A stretch of 64,000 nucleotides of DNA from Auanema rhodensis (Eukaryota > Nematoda > Chromadorea > Rhabditida > Rhabditidae): contig OZ059899.1 of the NCBI GenBank assembly GCA_964057225.1, forward strand, positions 20,468,501 to 20,532,500. The letters run 5' to 3'. Positions 22,137-36,877 of this stretch are shown piece by piece (the first letter of the stretch is position 1; each line of letters begins with the position of its first letter). A program made the translations under genes and the position numbers. Below the pieces are notes generated by a model. The model was not told where the DNA came from, searched no databases, and was given only the letters and a program-made list of their open reading frames with translations.

Positions 22137-24242
22137 TTGAAAAATGATGCATTAGTGTATGTTGAGTTTCCATGTACACTCAACATTGCTTCCAAAAACA
22201 TTTTGACAAAAATTTTTCCGAAAAATTTTAAAATAATTTCGCAAAGAGTAGGTGTTTTTAGATTCCTTTTTTCAAGGCAAAGACGATGGACAATGTTATT
22301 CGATGAAAAAATTAATTCTGCAGGGTGAAAATCGAGGATATAAGTGTGAACTTATATCAGTTGATATCTCGGTGCATTTTTAAGCTAGCGCAAATCTGAT
22401 AACACAGATCGACGCAGCTTAAAAATCAGCATCGAATGCACTATACTACATTGAGAAACGCTTGATACAAAAATTAGGTATGATCGTTTGAAAAATGATG
22501 CATTAGTGTATGTTGAGTTTCCATGTACACTCAACATTGCTTCCAAAAACATTTTGACAAAAATTTTTCCGAAAAATTTCGAAAAATTTTCGCGAAAAGT
22601 AGATGTTTTTAGATTCCTTTTCTCAAGGCAAAGACGATGGACAATGTTATTCAACGAAAAAATTATTTCTGCAGGGTGAAAATCGAGGATATAAGTGTGA
22701 ACTTATATCAGTTGATATCTCGGTGCATTTTTAAGCTAGCGCAAATCTGATAACACAGATCGACGCAGCTTAAAAATCCGCATCGAATGCATTATACTAC
22801 ATTGAGAAACGCTTAATACAAAACTTAGTTATGATCGTTTGAAAAATGATGCATTACTGTAAGTTGAGTTTCCATGTACACTCAACATTGCTTCCAAAAA
22901 CATTTTTACAAAAATTTTTCCGAAAAATTTCGAAATAATTTCGCAAAAAGTAGATGTTTTTAGATTCCTTTTTTCAAGGCAAAGACGATGAACATTGTTA
23001 TTCAACGAAAAAATTGATTCTGCAGGGTGAAAATCGAGGATATAAGTGTGAACTTATATCAGTTGATATCTCGGTGCATTTTTAAGCTAGCGCAAATCTG
23101 ATAACACAGATCGACGCAGCTTAAAAATCCGCATCGAATTCACTATACTACATTGAGAAACGCTTGATACAAAAATTAGTTATGATCGTTTGAAAAAAGA
23201 TGCATTAGTGTATGTTGAGTTTCCATGTACACTCAACATTGCTTCCAAAAACATTTTGACAAAAATTTTTCCAAAAAATTTCAAAATAATTTCGCAAAAA
23301 GTAAATGTTTTTAGATTCCTTTCTCCAAGGCAAAGACGATGGACAATGTTATTCAACGAAAAAATTAATTCTGCAGGGTGAAAATCGAGGATATAAGTGT
23401 GAACTTATATCAGTTGATATCTCGGTGCATTTTTAAGCTAGCGCAAATCTGATAACACAGATCGACGCAGCTTAAAAATCCGCATCGAATGCACTATACT
23501 ACATTGAAAAACGCTTGATACAAAAATTAGGTATGATCGTTTGAAAAAAGATGCATTAGTGTATGTTGAGTTTCCATGTACACTCAACATTGCTTCCAAA
23601 AACATTTTTACAAAAATTTTTCCGAAAAATTTCGAAATAATTTCGCAAAAAGTAGATGTTTTTAGATTCCTTTTTTCAAGGCAAAGACGATGAACATTGT
23701 TATTCAACGAAAAAATTGATTCTGCAGGGTGAAAATCGAGGATATAAGTGTGAACTTATATCAGTTGATATCTCGGTGCATTTTTAAGCTAGCGCAAATC
23801 TGATAACACAGATCGACGCAGCTTAAAAATCCGCATCGAATTCACTATACTACATTGAGAAACGCTTGATACAAAAATTAGTTATGATCGTTTGAAAAAA
23901 GATGCATTAGTGTATGTTGAGTTTCCATGTACACTCAACATTGCTTCCAAAAACATTTTGACAAAAATTTTTCCAAAAAATTTCAAAATAATTTCGCAAA
24001 AAGTAAATGTTTTTAGATTCCTTTCTCCAAGGCAAAGACGATGGACAATGTTATTCAACGAAAAAATTAATTCTGCAGGGTGAAAATCGAGGATATAAGT
24101 GTGAACTTATATCAGTTGATATCACGGTGCATTTTTAAGCTAGCGCAAATCTGATAACACAGATCGACGCAGCTTAAAAATCCGCATCGAATGCACTATA
24201 CTACATTGAAAAACGCTTGATACAAAAATTAGGTATGATCGT
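22137..24242 (+). repeat. Family B 9-monomer-offset duplication, copy 1
   Basis: Six monomers match 25296-27401 in subtype order at an offset of 3159 bp (9 x 351). The rare state CGAAAAATTTTCGCG occurs only in the second monomer of each copy. The next monomer (24243) breaks the match. Confidence 0.82.
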
Positions 24243-24593
24243 TTGAAAAAAGATGCATTAGTGTATGTTGAGTTTCCATGTACACTCAACATTGCTTCCA
24301 AAAACATTTTTACAAAAATTTTTCCGAAAAATTTTAAAATAATTTCGCAAAGAGTAGGTGTTTTTAGATTCCTTTTTTCAAGGCAAAGACGATGGACAAT
24401 GTTATTCAACGAAAAAATTAATTCTGCAGGGTGAAAATCGAGGATATAAGTGTGAACTTATATCAGTTGATATCTCGGTGCATTTTTAAGCTAGCGCAAA
24501 TCTGATAACACAGATCGACGCAGCTTAAAAATCAGCATCGAATGCACTATACTACATTGAGAAACGCTTGATACAAAAATTAGGTATGATCGT
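24243..24593 (+). repeat. Chimeric family B monomer
   Basis: Its left part has GTTTGAAAAAAGATGC and CATTTTTACAAAAA, which normally go with GATGAACATTG monomers. Its right part has TTTTAAAATAATTTCGC and AAAGAGTAGGTG, typical of a different subtype. The switch lies between about 24310 and 24335 and records crossover or conversion inside a monomer. Confidence 0.75.
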
Positions 24594-25295
24594 TTGAAAA
24601 ATGATGCATTAGTGTATGTTGAGTTTCCATGTACACTCAACATTGCTTCCAAAAACATTTTGACAAAAATTTTTCCGAAAAATTTCGAAAAAATTTCGCG
24701 AAAAGTAGATGTTTTTAGATTCCTTCTCTCAAGGCAAAGACGATGGACAATGTTATTCAACGAAAAAATTATTTCTGCAGGGTGAAAATCGAGGATATAA
24801 GTGTGAACTTATATCAGTTGATATCTCGGTGCATTTTTAAGCTAGCGCAAATCTGATAACACAGATCGACGCAGCTTAAAAATCCGCATCGAATGCATTA
24901 TACTACATTGAGAAACGCTTAATACAAAACTTAGTTATGATCGTTTGAAAAATGATGCATTACTGTAAGTTGAGTTTCCATGTACACTCAACATTGCTTC
25001 CAAAAACATTTTGACAAAAATTTTTCCGAAAAATTTCAAAATAATTTCGCAAAAAGTAGATGTTTTTAGATTCCTTTTTTCAAGGCAAAGACGATGGACA
25101 ATGTTATTCAACGGAAAAATTAATTCTGCAGGGTGAAAATCGAGGATATAAGTGTGAACTTATATCAGTTGATATCTCGGTGCATTTTTAAGCTAGCGCA
25201 AATCTGATAACACAGATCGACGCAGCTTAAAAATCCGCATCGAATGCACTATACTGCATTGAGAAACGCTTAATACAAAAATTAGTTATGATCGT

Positions 25296-27401
25296 TTGAA
25301 AAATGATGCATTAGTGTATGTTGAGTTTCCATGTACACTCAACATTGCTTCCAAAAACATTTTGACAAAAATTTTTCCGAAAAATTTTAAAATAATTTCG
25401 CAAAGAGTAGGTGTTTTTAGATTCCTTTTTTCAAGGCAAAGACGATGGACAATGTTATTCAACGAAAAAATTAATTCTGCAGGGTGAAAATCGAGGATAT
25501 AAGTGTGAACTTATATCAGTTGATATCTCGGTGCATTTTTAAGCTAGCGCAAATCTGATAACACAGATCGACGCAGCTTAAAAATCAGCATCGAATGCAC
25601 TATACTACATTGAGAAACGCTTGATACAAAAATTAGGTATGATCGTTTGAAAAATGATGCATTAGTGTATGTTGAGTTTCCATGTACACTCAACATTGCT
25701 TCCAAAAACATTTTGACAAAAATTTTTCCGAAAAATTTCGAAAAATTTTCGCGAAAAGTAGATGTTTTTAGATTCCTTTTCTCAAGGCAAAGACGATGGA
25801 CAATGTTATTCAACGAAAAAATTATTTCTGCAGGGTGAAAATCGAGGATATAAGTGTGAACTTATATCAGTTGATATCTCGGTGCATTTTTAAGCTAGCG
25901 CAAATCTGATAACACAGATCGACGCAGCTTAAAAATCCGCATCGAATGCATTATACTACATTGAGAAACGCTTAATACAAAACTTAGTTATGATCGTTTG
26001 AAAAATGATGCATTACTGTAAGTTGAGTTTCCATGTACACTCAACATTGCTTCCAAAAACATTTTTACAAAAATTTTTCCGAAAAATTTCGAAATAATTT
26101 CGCAAAAAGTAGATGTTTTTAGATTCCTTTTTTCAAGGCAAAGACGATGAACATTGTTATTCAACGAAAAAATTGATTCTGCAGGGTGAAAATCGAGGAT
26201 ATAAGTGTGAACTTATATCAGTTGATATCTCGGTGCATTTTTAAGCTAGCGCAAATCTGATAACACAGATCGACGCAGCTTAAAAATCCGCATCGAATTC
26301 ACTATACTACATTGAGAAACGCTTGATACAAAAATTAGTTATGATCGTTTGAAAAAAGATGCATTAGTGTATGTTGAGTTTCCATGTACACTCAACATTG
26401 CTTCCAAAAACATTTTGACAAAAATTTTTCCAAAAAATTTCAAAATAATTTCGCAAAAAGTAAATGTTTTTAGATTCCTTTCTCCAAGGCAAAGACGATG
26501 GACAATGTTATTCAACGAAAAAATTAATTCTGCAGGGTGAAAATCGAGGATATAAGTGTGAACTTATATCAGTTGATATCTCGGTGCATTTTTAAGCTAG
26601 CGCAAATCTGATAACACAGATCGACGCAGCTTAAAAATCCGCATCGAATGCACTATACTACATTGAAAAACGCTTGATACAAAAATTAGGTATGATCGTT
26701 TGAAAAAAGATGCATTAGTGTATGTTGAGTTTCCATGTACACTCAACATTGCTTCCAAAAACATTTTTACAAAAATTTTTCCGAAAAATTTCGAAATAAT
26801 TTCGCAAAAAGTAGATGTTTTTAGATTCCTTTTTTCAAGGCAAAGACGATGAACATTGTTATTCAACGAAAAAATTGATTCTGCAGGGTGAAAATCGAGG
26901 ATATAAGTGTGAACTTATATCAGTTGATATCTCGGTGCATTTTTAAGCTAGCGCAAATCTGATAACACAGATCGACGCAGCTTAAAAATCCGCATCGAAT
27001 TCACTATACTACATTGAGAAACGCTTGATACAAAAATTAGTTATGATCGTTTGAAAAAAGATGCATTAGTGTATGTTGAGTTTCCATGTACACTCAACAT
27101 TGCTTCCAAAAACATTTTGACAAAAATTTTTCCAAAAAATTTCAAAATAATTTCGCAAAAAGTAAATGTTTTTAGATTCCTTTCTCCAAGGCAAAGACGA
27201 TGGACAATGTTATTCAACGAAAAAATTAATTCTGCAGGGTGAAAATCGAGGATATAAGTGTGAACTTATATCAGTTGATATCTCGGTGCATTTTTAAGCT
27301 AGCGCAAATCTGATAACACAGATCGACGCAGCTTGAAAATCCGCATCGAATGCACTATACTACATTGAAAAACGCTTGATACAAAAATTAGGTATGATCG
27401 T
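25296..27401 (+). repeat. Family B 9-monomer-offset duplication, copy 2
   Basis: This is the counterpart of 22137-24242. A longer-range offset of 3861 bp (11 monomers) links 24594-25295 to 28455-29156 through the shared states CCTTCTCTCAAGG and AACGGAAAAATT, so several duplications of different length overlap. Confidence 0.82.
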
Positions 27402-29156
27402 TTGAAAAAAGATGCATTAGTGTATGTTGAGTTTCCATGTACACTCAACATTGCTTCCAAAAACATTTTTACAAAAATTTTTCCGAAAAATTTCGAAATA
27501 ATTTCGCAAAAAGTAGATGTTTTTAGATTCCTTTTTTCAAGGCAAAGACGATGAACATTGTTATTCAACGAAAAAATTGATTCTGCAGGGTGAAAATCGA
27601 GGATATAAGTGTGAACTTATATCAGTTGATATCTCGGTGCATTTTTAAGCTAGCGCAAATCTGATAACACAGATCGACGCAGCTTAAAAATCCGCATCGA
27701 ATTCACTATACTACATTGAGAAACGCTTGATACAAAAATTAGTTATGATCGTTTGAAAAAAGATGCATTAGTGTATGTTGAGTTTCCATGTACACTCAAC
27801 ATTGCTTCCAAAAACATTTTGACAAAAATTTTTCCAAAAAATTTCAAAATAATTTCGCAAAAAGTAAATGTTTTTAGATTCCTTTCTCCAAGGCAAAGAC
27901 GATGGACAATGTTATTCAACGAAAAAATTAATTCTGCAGGGTGAAAATCGAGGATATAAGTGTGAACTTATATCAGTTGATATCTCGGTGCATTTTTAAG
28001 CTAGCGCAAATCTGATAACACAGATCGACGCAGCTTGAAAATCCGCATCGAATGCACTATACAACATTGAGAAACGCTCAATACAAAAATTAGTTATGAT
28101 CGTTTGAAAAATGATGCATTAGTGTATGTTGAGTTTCCATGTACACTCAACATTGCTTCCAAAAACATTTTGACAAAAATTTTTCCGAAAAATTTTAAAA
28201 TAATTTCGCAAAGAGTAGGTGTTTTTAGATTCCTTTTTTCAAGGCAAAGACGATGGACAATGTTATTCAACGAAAAAATTAATTCTGCAGGGTGAAAATC
28301 GAGGATATAAGTGTGAACTTATATCAGTTGATATCTCGGTGCATTTTTAAGCTAGCGCAAATCTGATAACACAGATCGACGCAGCTTAAAAATCAGCATC
28401 GAATGCACTATACTACATTGAGAAACGCTTGATACAAAAATTAGGTATGATCGTTTGAAAAATGATGCATTAGTGTATGTTGAGTTTCCATGTACACTCA
28501 ACATTGCTTCCAAAAACATTTTGACAAAAATTTTTCCGAAAAATTTCGAAAAAATTTCGCGAAAAGTAGATGTTTTTAGATTCCTTCTCTCAAGGCAAAG
28601 ACGATGGACAATGTTATTCAACGAAAAAATTATTTCTGCAGGGTGAAAATCGAGGATATAAGTGTGAACTTATATCAGTTGATATCTCGGTGCATTTTTA
28701 AGCTAGCGCAAATCTGATAACACAGATCGACGCAGCTTAAAAATCCGCATCGAATGCATTATACTACATTGAGAAACGCTTAATACAAAACTTAGTTATG
28801 ATCGTTTGAAAAATGATGCATTACTGTAAGTTGAGTTTCCATGTACACTCAACATTGCTTCCAAAAACATTTTGACAAAAATTTTTCCGAAAAATTTCAA
28901 AATAATTTCGCAAAAAGTAGATGTTTTTAGATTCCTTTTTTCAAGGCAAAGACGATGGACAATGTTATTCAACGGAAAAATTAATTCTGCAGGGTGAAAA
29001 TCGAGGATATAAGTGTGAACTTATATCAGTTGATATCTCGGTGCATTTTTAAGCTAGCGCAAATCTGATAACACAGATCGACGCAGCTTAAAAATCCGCA
29101 TCGAATGCACTATACTGCATTGAGAAACGCTTAATACAAAAATTAGTTATGATCGT

Positions 29157-29507
29157 TTGAAAAATGATGCATTAGTGTATGTTGAGTTTCCATGTACACT
29201 CAACATTGCTTCCAAAAACATTTTGACAAAAATTTTTCCGAAAAATTTTAAAATAATTTCGCAAAGAGTAGGTGTTTTTAGATTCCTTTTTTCAAGGCAA
29301 AAACGATGGACAATGTTATTCAACGAAAAATTAATTCTGCAGGGTGAAAATCGAGGATATAAGTGTGAACTTATATCAGTTGATATCTCGGTGCATTTTT
29401 AAGCTAGCGCAAATCTGATAACACAGATCGACGCAGCTTAAAAATCCGCATCGAATGCATTATACTACATTGAGAAACGCTTAATACAAAACTTAGTTAT
29501 GATCGTT
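29157..29507 (+). repeat. Family B monomer with 1-bp deletion (350 bp)
   Basis: CAACGAAAAATTAATTC has five A residues where the other monomers have six, near 29331. All later landmarks are shifted by one base. The change hits the shared core box. Confidence 0.85.
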
Positions 29508-30910
29508 TGAAAAATGATGCATTACTGTAAGTTGAGTTTCCATGTACACTCAACATTGCTTCCAAAAACATTTTTACAAAAATTTTTCCGAAAAATTTCG
29601 AAATAATTTCGCAAAAAGTAGATGTTTTTAGATTCCTTTTTTCAAGGCAAAGACGATGAACATTGTTATTCAACGAAAAAATTGATTCTGCAGGGTGAAA
29701 ATCGAGGATATAAGTGTGAACTTATATCAGTTGATATCTCGGTGCATTTTTAAGCTAGCGCAAATCTGATAACACAGATCGACGCAGCTTAAAAATCCGC
29801 ATCGAATGCATTATACTACATTGAGAAACGCTTAATACAAAACTTAGTTATGATCGTTTGAAAAATGATGCATTACTGTAAGTTGAGTTTCCATGTACAC
29901 TCAACATTGCTTCCAAAAACAATTTGACAAAAATTTTTCCGAAAAATTTCAAAATAATTTCGCGAAAAGTAGATGTTTTTAGATTCCTTTTTTCAAGGCA
30001 AAGACGATGGACAATGTTATTCAACGAAAAAATTAATTCTGCAGGGTGAAAATCGAGGATATAAGTGTGAACTTATATCAGTTGATATCTCGGTGCATTT
30101 TTAAGCTAGCGCAAATCTGATAACACAGATCGACGCAGCTTAAAAATCCGCATCGAATTCACTATACTACATTGAGAAACGCTTGATACAAAAATTAGTT
30201 ATGATCGTTTGAAAAAAGATGCATTAGTGTATGTTGAGTTTCCATGTACACTCAACATTGCTTCCAAAAACATTTTGACAAAAATTTTTCCAAAAAATTT
30301 CAAAATAATTTCGCAAAAAGTAAATGTTTTTAGATTCCTTTCTCCAAGGCAAAGACGATGGACAATGTTATTCAACGAAAAAATTAATTCTGCAGGGTGA
30401 AAATCGAGGATATAAGTGTGAACTTATATCAGTTGATATCTCGGTGCATTTTTAAGCTAGCGCAAATCTGATAACACAGATCGACGCAGCTTAAAAATCC
30501 GCATCGAATGCACTATACTACATTGAAAAACGCTTGATACAAAAATTAGGTATGATCGTTTGAAAAAAGATGCATTAGTGTATGTTGAGTTTCCATGTAC
30601 ACTCAACATTGCTTCCAAAAACATTTTTACAAAAATTTTTCCGAAAAATTTCGAAATAATTTCGCAAAAAGTAGATGTTTTTAGATTCCTTTTTTCAAGG
30701 CAAAGACGATGAACATTGTTATTCAACGAAAAAATTGATTCTGCAGGGTGAAAATCGAGGATATAAGTGTGAACTTATATCAGTTGATATCTCGGTGCAT
30801 TTTTAAGCTAGCGCAAATCTGATAACACAGATCGACGCAGCTTAAAAATCCGCATCGAATGCACTATACTACATTGAGAAACGCTTGATACAAAAATTAG
30901 GTATGATCGT

Positions 30911-33016
30911 TTGAAAAAAGATGCATTAGTGTATGTTGAGTTTCCATGTACACTCAACATTGCTTCCAAAAACATTTTGACAAAAATTTTTCCGAAAAAT
31001 TTCGAAAAAATTTCGCAAAAAGTAGATGTTTTTAGATTCCTTTTTCCAAGGCAAAGACGATGGACAATGTTATTCAACGAAAAAATTATTTCTGCAGGGT
31101 GAAAATCGAGGATATAAGTGTGAACTTATATCAGTTGATATCTCGGTGCATTTTTAAGCTAGCGCAAATCTGATAACACAGATCGACGCAGCTTGAAAAT
31201 CCGCATCGAATGCACTATACAACATTGAGAAACGCTCAATACAAAAATTAGTTATGATCGTTTGAAAAATGATGCATTAGTGTATGTTGAGTTTCCATGT
31301 ACACTCAACATTGCTTCCAAAAACATTTTGACAAAAATTTTTCCGAAAAATTTCAAAATAATTTCGCGAAAAGTAGATGTTTTTAGATTCCTTTTTCCAA
31401 GGCAAAGACGATGGACAATGTTATTCAACGAAAAAATTATTTCTGCAGGGTGAAAATCGAGGATATATGTGTTAACTTATATCAGTTGATATCTCGGTGC
31501 ATTTTTAAGCTAGCGCAAATCTGATAACACAGATCGACGCAGCTTAAAAATCCGCATCGAATTCACTATACTACATTGAGAAACGCTTGATACAAAAATT
31601 AGTTATGATCGTTTGAAAAAAGATGCATTAGTGTATGTTGAGTTTCCATGTACACTCAACATTGCTTCCAAAAACATTTTGACAAAAATTTTTCCAAAAA
31701 ATTTCAAAATAATTTCGCAAAAAGTAAATGTTTTTAGATTCCTTTCTCCAAGGCAAAGACGATGGACAATGTTATTCAACGAAAAAATTAATTCTGCAGG
31801 GTGAAAATCGAGGATATAAGTGTGAACTTATATCAGTTGATATCTCGGTGCATTTTTAAGCTAGCGCAAATCTGATAACACAGATCGACGCAGCTTAAAA
31901 ATCCGCATCGAATGCACTATACTACATTGAAAAACGCTTGATACAAAAATTAGGTATGATCGTTTGAAAAAAGATGCATTAGTGTATGTTGAGTTTCCAT
32001 GTACACTCAACATTGCTTCCAAAAACATTTTTACAAAAATTTTTCCGAAAAATTTCGAAATAATTTCGCAAAAAGTAGATGTTTTTAGATTCCTTTTTTC
32101 AAGGCAAAGACGATGAACATTGTTATTCAACGAAAAAATTGATTCTGCAGGGTGAAAATCGAGGATATAAGTGTGAACTTATATCAGTTGATATCTCGGT
32201 GCATTTTTAAGCTAGCGCAAATCTGATAACACAGATCGACGCAGCTTAAAAATCCGCATCGAATGCACTATACTACATTGAAAAACGCTTGATACAAAAA
32301 TTAGGTATGATCGTTTGAAAAAAGATGCATTAGTGTATGTTGAGTTTCCATGTACACTCAACATTGCTTCCAAAAACATTTTGACAAAAATTTTTCCAAA
32401 AAATTTCAAAATAATTTCGCAAAAAGTAAATGTTTTTAGATTCCTTTCTCCAAGGCAAAGACGATGGACAATGTTATTCAACGAAAAAATTAATTCTGCA
32501 GGGTGAAAATCGAGGATATAAGTGTGAACTTATATCAGTTGATATCTCGGTGCATTTTTAAGCTAGCGCAAATCTGATAACACAGATCGACGCAGCTTAA
32601 AAATCCGCATCGAATGCACTATACTACAATGAAAAATGCTTGATACAAAAATTAGGTATGATCGTTTGAAAAAAGATGCATTAGTGTATGTTGAGTTTCC
32701 ATGTACACTCAACATTGCTTCCAAAAACATTTTTACAAAAATTTTTCCGAAAAATTTCGAAATAATTTCGCAAAAAGTAGATGTTTTTAGATTCCTTTTT
32801 TCAAGGCAAAGACGATGAACATTGTTATTCAACGAAAAAATTGATTCTGCAGGGTGAAAATCGAGGATATAAGTGTGAACTTATATCAGTTGATATCTCG
32901 GTGCATTTTTAAGCTAGCGCAAATCTGATAACACAGATCGACGCAGCTTAAAAATCCGCATCGAATGCACTATACTACATTGAGAAACGCTTGATACAAA
33001 AATTAGGTATGATCGT
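30911..33016 (+). repeat. Family B 6-monomer duplication (2106 bp), copy 1
   Basis: It matches 33017-35122 in subtype order. The private change GGATATATGTGTTAAC at 31461 recurs at 33567, exactly 2106 bp (6 x 351) away. Confidence 0.87.
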
Positions 33017-35122
33017 TTGAAAAAAGATGCATTAGTGTATGTTGAGTTTCCATGTACACTCAACATTGCTTCCAAAAACATTTTGACAAAAATTTTTCCG
33101 AAAAATTTCGAAAAAATTTCGCAAAAAGTAGATGTTTTTAGATTCCTTTTTCCAAGGCAAAGACGATGGACAATGTTATTCAACGAAAAAATTATTTCTG
33201 CAGGGTGAAAATCGAGGATATAAGTGTGAACTTATATCAGTTGATATCTCGGTGCATTTTTAAGCTAGCGCAAATCTGATAACACAGATCGACGCAGCTT
33301 AAAAATCCGCATCGAATGCACTATACTACAATGAAAAATGCTTGATACAAAAATTAGTTATGATCGTTTGAAAAATGATGCATTAGTGTATGTTGAGTTT
33401 CCATGTACACTCAACATTGCTTCCAAAAACATTTTGACAAAAATTTTTCCGAAAAATTTCAAAATAATTTCGCGAAAAGTAGATGTTTTTAGATTCCTTT
33501 TTCCAAGGCAAAGACGATGGACAATGTTATTCAACGAAAAAATTATTTCTGCAGGGTGAAAATCGAGGATATATGTGTTAACTTATATCAGTTGATATCT
33601 CGGTGCATTTTTAAGCTAGCGCAAATCTGATAACACAGATCGACGCAGCTTAAAAATCCGCATCGAATTCACTATACTACATTGAGAAACGCTTGATACA
33701 AAAATTAGTTATGATCGTTTGAAAAAAGATGCATTAGTGTATGTTGAGTTTCCATGTACACTCAACATTGCTTCCAAAAACATTTTGACAAAAATTTTTC
33801 CAAAAAATTTCAAAATAATTTCGCAAAAAGTAAATGTTTTTAGATTCCTTTCTCCAAGGCAAAGACGATGGACAATGTTATTCAACGAAAAAATTAATTC
33901 TGCAGGGTGAAAATCGAGGATATAAGTGTGAACTTATATCAGTTGATATCTCGGTGCATTTTTAAGCTAGCGCAAATCTGATAACACAGATCGACGCAGC
34001 TTAAAAATCCGCATCGAATGCACTATACTACATTGAAAAACGCTTGATACAAAAATTAGGTATGATCGTTTGAAAAAAGATGCATTAGTGTATGTTGAGT
34101 TTCCATGTACACTCAACATTGCTTCCAAAAACATTTTTACAAAAATTTTTCCGAAAAATTTCGAAATAATTTCGCAAAAAGTAGATGTTTTTAGATTCCT
34201 TTTTTCAAGGCAAAGACGATGAACATTGTTATTCAACGAAAAAATTGATTCTGCAGGGTGAAAATCGAGGATATAAGTGTGAACTTATATCAGTTGATAT
34301 CTCGGTGCATTTTTAAGCTAGCGCAAATCTGATAACACAGATCGACGCAGCTTAAAAATCCGCATCGAATTCACTATACTACATTGAGAAACGCTTGATA
34401 CAAAAATTAGTTATGATCGTTTGAAAAAAGAAGCATTAGTGTATGTTGAGTTTCCATGTACACTCAACATTGCTTCCAAAAACATTTTGACAAAAATTTT
34501 TCCAAAAAATTTCAAAATAATTTCGCAAAAAGTAAATGTTTTTAGATTCCTTTCTCCAAGGCAAAGACGATGGACAATGTTATTCAACGAAAAAATTAAT
34601 TCTGCAGGGTGAAAATCGAGGATATAAGTGTGAACTTATATCAGTTGATATCTCGGTGCATTTTCAAGCTAGCGCAAATCTGATAACACAGATCGACGCA
34701 GCTTAAAAATCCGCATCGAATGCACTATACTACATTGAAAAATGCTTGATACAAAAATTAGGTATGATCGTTTGAAAAAAGATGCATTAGTGTATGTTGA
34801 GTTTCCATGTACACTCAACATTGCTTCCAAAAACATTTTTACAAAAATTTTTCCGAAAAATTTCGAAATAATTTCGCAAAAAGTAGATGTTTTTAGATTC
34901 CTTTTTTCAAGGCAAAGACGATGAACATTGTTATTCAACGAAAAAATTGATTCTGCAGGGTGAAAATCGAGGATATAAGTGTGAACTTATATCAGTTGAT
35001 ATCTCGGTGCATTTTTAAGCTAGCGCAAATCTGATAACACAGATCGACGCAGCTTAAAACTCCGCATCGAATGCACTATACTACATTGAGAAACGCTTGA
35101 TACAAAAATTAGGTATGATCGT
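33017..35122 (+). repeat. Family B 6-monomer duplication (2106 bp), copy 2
   Basis: This is the tandem copy of 30911-33016. Small differences, such as AAGAAGCATTAG near 34430 and ATTTTCAAGC near 34665, arose after duplication. Confidence 0.87.
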
Positions 35123-36877
35123 TTGAAAAAAGATGCATTAGTGTATGTTGAGTTTCCATGTACACTCAACATTGCTTCCAAAAACATTTTGACAAAAATT
35201 TTTCCGAAAAATTTCGAAAAAATTTCGCAAAAAGTAGATGTTTTTAGATTCCTTTTTTCAAGGCAAAGACGATGGACAATGTTATTCAACGAAAAAATTA
35301 TTTCTGCAGGGTGAAAATCGAGGATATAAGTGTGAACTTATATCAGTTGATATCTCGGTGCATTTTTAAGCTAGCGCAAATCTGATAACACAGATCGACG
35401 CAGCTTGAAAATCCGCATCGAATGCACTATACAACATTGAGAAACGCTCAATACAAAAATTAGTTATGATCGTTTGAAAAATGATGCATTAGTGTATGTT
35501 GAGTTTCCATGTACACTCAACATTGCTTCCAAAAACATTTTGACAAAAATTTTTCCGAAAAATTTTAAAATAATTTCGCAAAGAGTAGGTGTTTTTAGAT
35601 TCCTTTTTTCAAGGCAAAGACGATGGACAATGTTATTCAACGAAAAAATTAATTCTGCAGGGTGAAAATCGAGGATATAAGTGTGAACTTATATCAGTTG
35701 ATATCTCGGTGCATTTTTAAGCTAGCGCAAATCTGATAACACAGATCGACGCAGCTTAAAAATCAGCATCGAATGCACTATACTACATTGAGAAACGCTT
35801 GATACAAAAATTAGGTATGATCGTTTGAAAAATGATGCATTAGTGTATGTTGAGTTTCCATGTACACTCAACATTGCTTCCAAAAACATTTTGACAAAAA
35901 TTTTTCCGAAAAATTTCGAAAAAATTTCGCGAAAAGTAGATGTTTTTAGATTCCTTTTCTCAAGGCAAAGACGATGGACAATGTTATTCAACGAAGAAAT
36001 TATTTCTGCAGGGTGAAAATCGAGGATATAAGTGTGAACTTATATCAGTTGATATCTCGGTGCATTTTTAAGCTAGCGCAAATCTGATAACACAGATCGA
36101 CGCAGCTTAAAAATCCGCATCGAATGCATTATACTACATTGAGAAACGCTTAATACAAAACTTAGTTATGATCGTTTGAAAAATGATGCATTACTGTAAG
36201 TTGAGTTTCCATGTACACTCAACATTGCTTCCAAAAACATTTTGACAAAAATTTTTCCGAAAAATTTCAAAATAATTTCGCAAAAAGTAGATGTTTTTAG
36301 ATTCCTTTTTTCAAGGCAAAGACGATGGACAATGTTATTCAACGAAAAAATTAATTCTGCAGGGTGAAAATCGAGGATATAAGTGTGAACTTATATCAGT
36401 TGATATCTCGGTGCATTTTTAAGCTAGCGCAAATCTGATAACACAGATCGACGCAGCTTAAAAATCCGCATCGAATGCACTATACTGCATTGAGAAACGC
36501 TTAATACAAAAATTAGTTATGATCGTTTGAAAAATGATGCATTAGTGTATGTTGAGTTTCCATGTACACTCAACATTGCTTCCAAAAACATTTTGACAAA
36601 AATTTTTCCGAAAAATTTTAAAATAATTTCGCAAAGAGTAGGTGTTTTTAGATTCCTTTTTTCAAGGCAAAGACGATGGACAATGTTATTCAACGAAAAA
36701 ATTAATTCTGCAGGGTGAAAATCGAGGATATAAGTGTGAACTTATATCAGTTGATATCTCGGTGCATTTTTAAGCTAGCGCAAATCTGATAACACAGATC
36801 GACGCAGCTTAAAAATCAGCATCGAATGCACTATACTACATTGAGAAACGCTTGATACAAAAATTAGGTATGATCGT

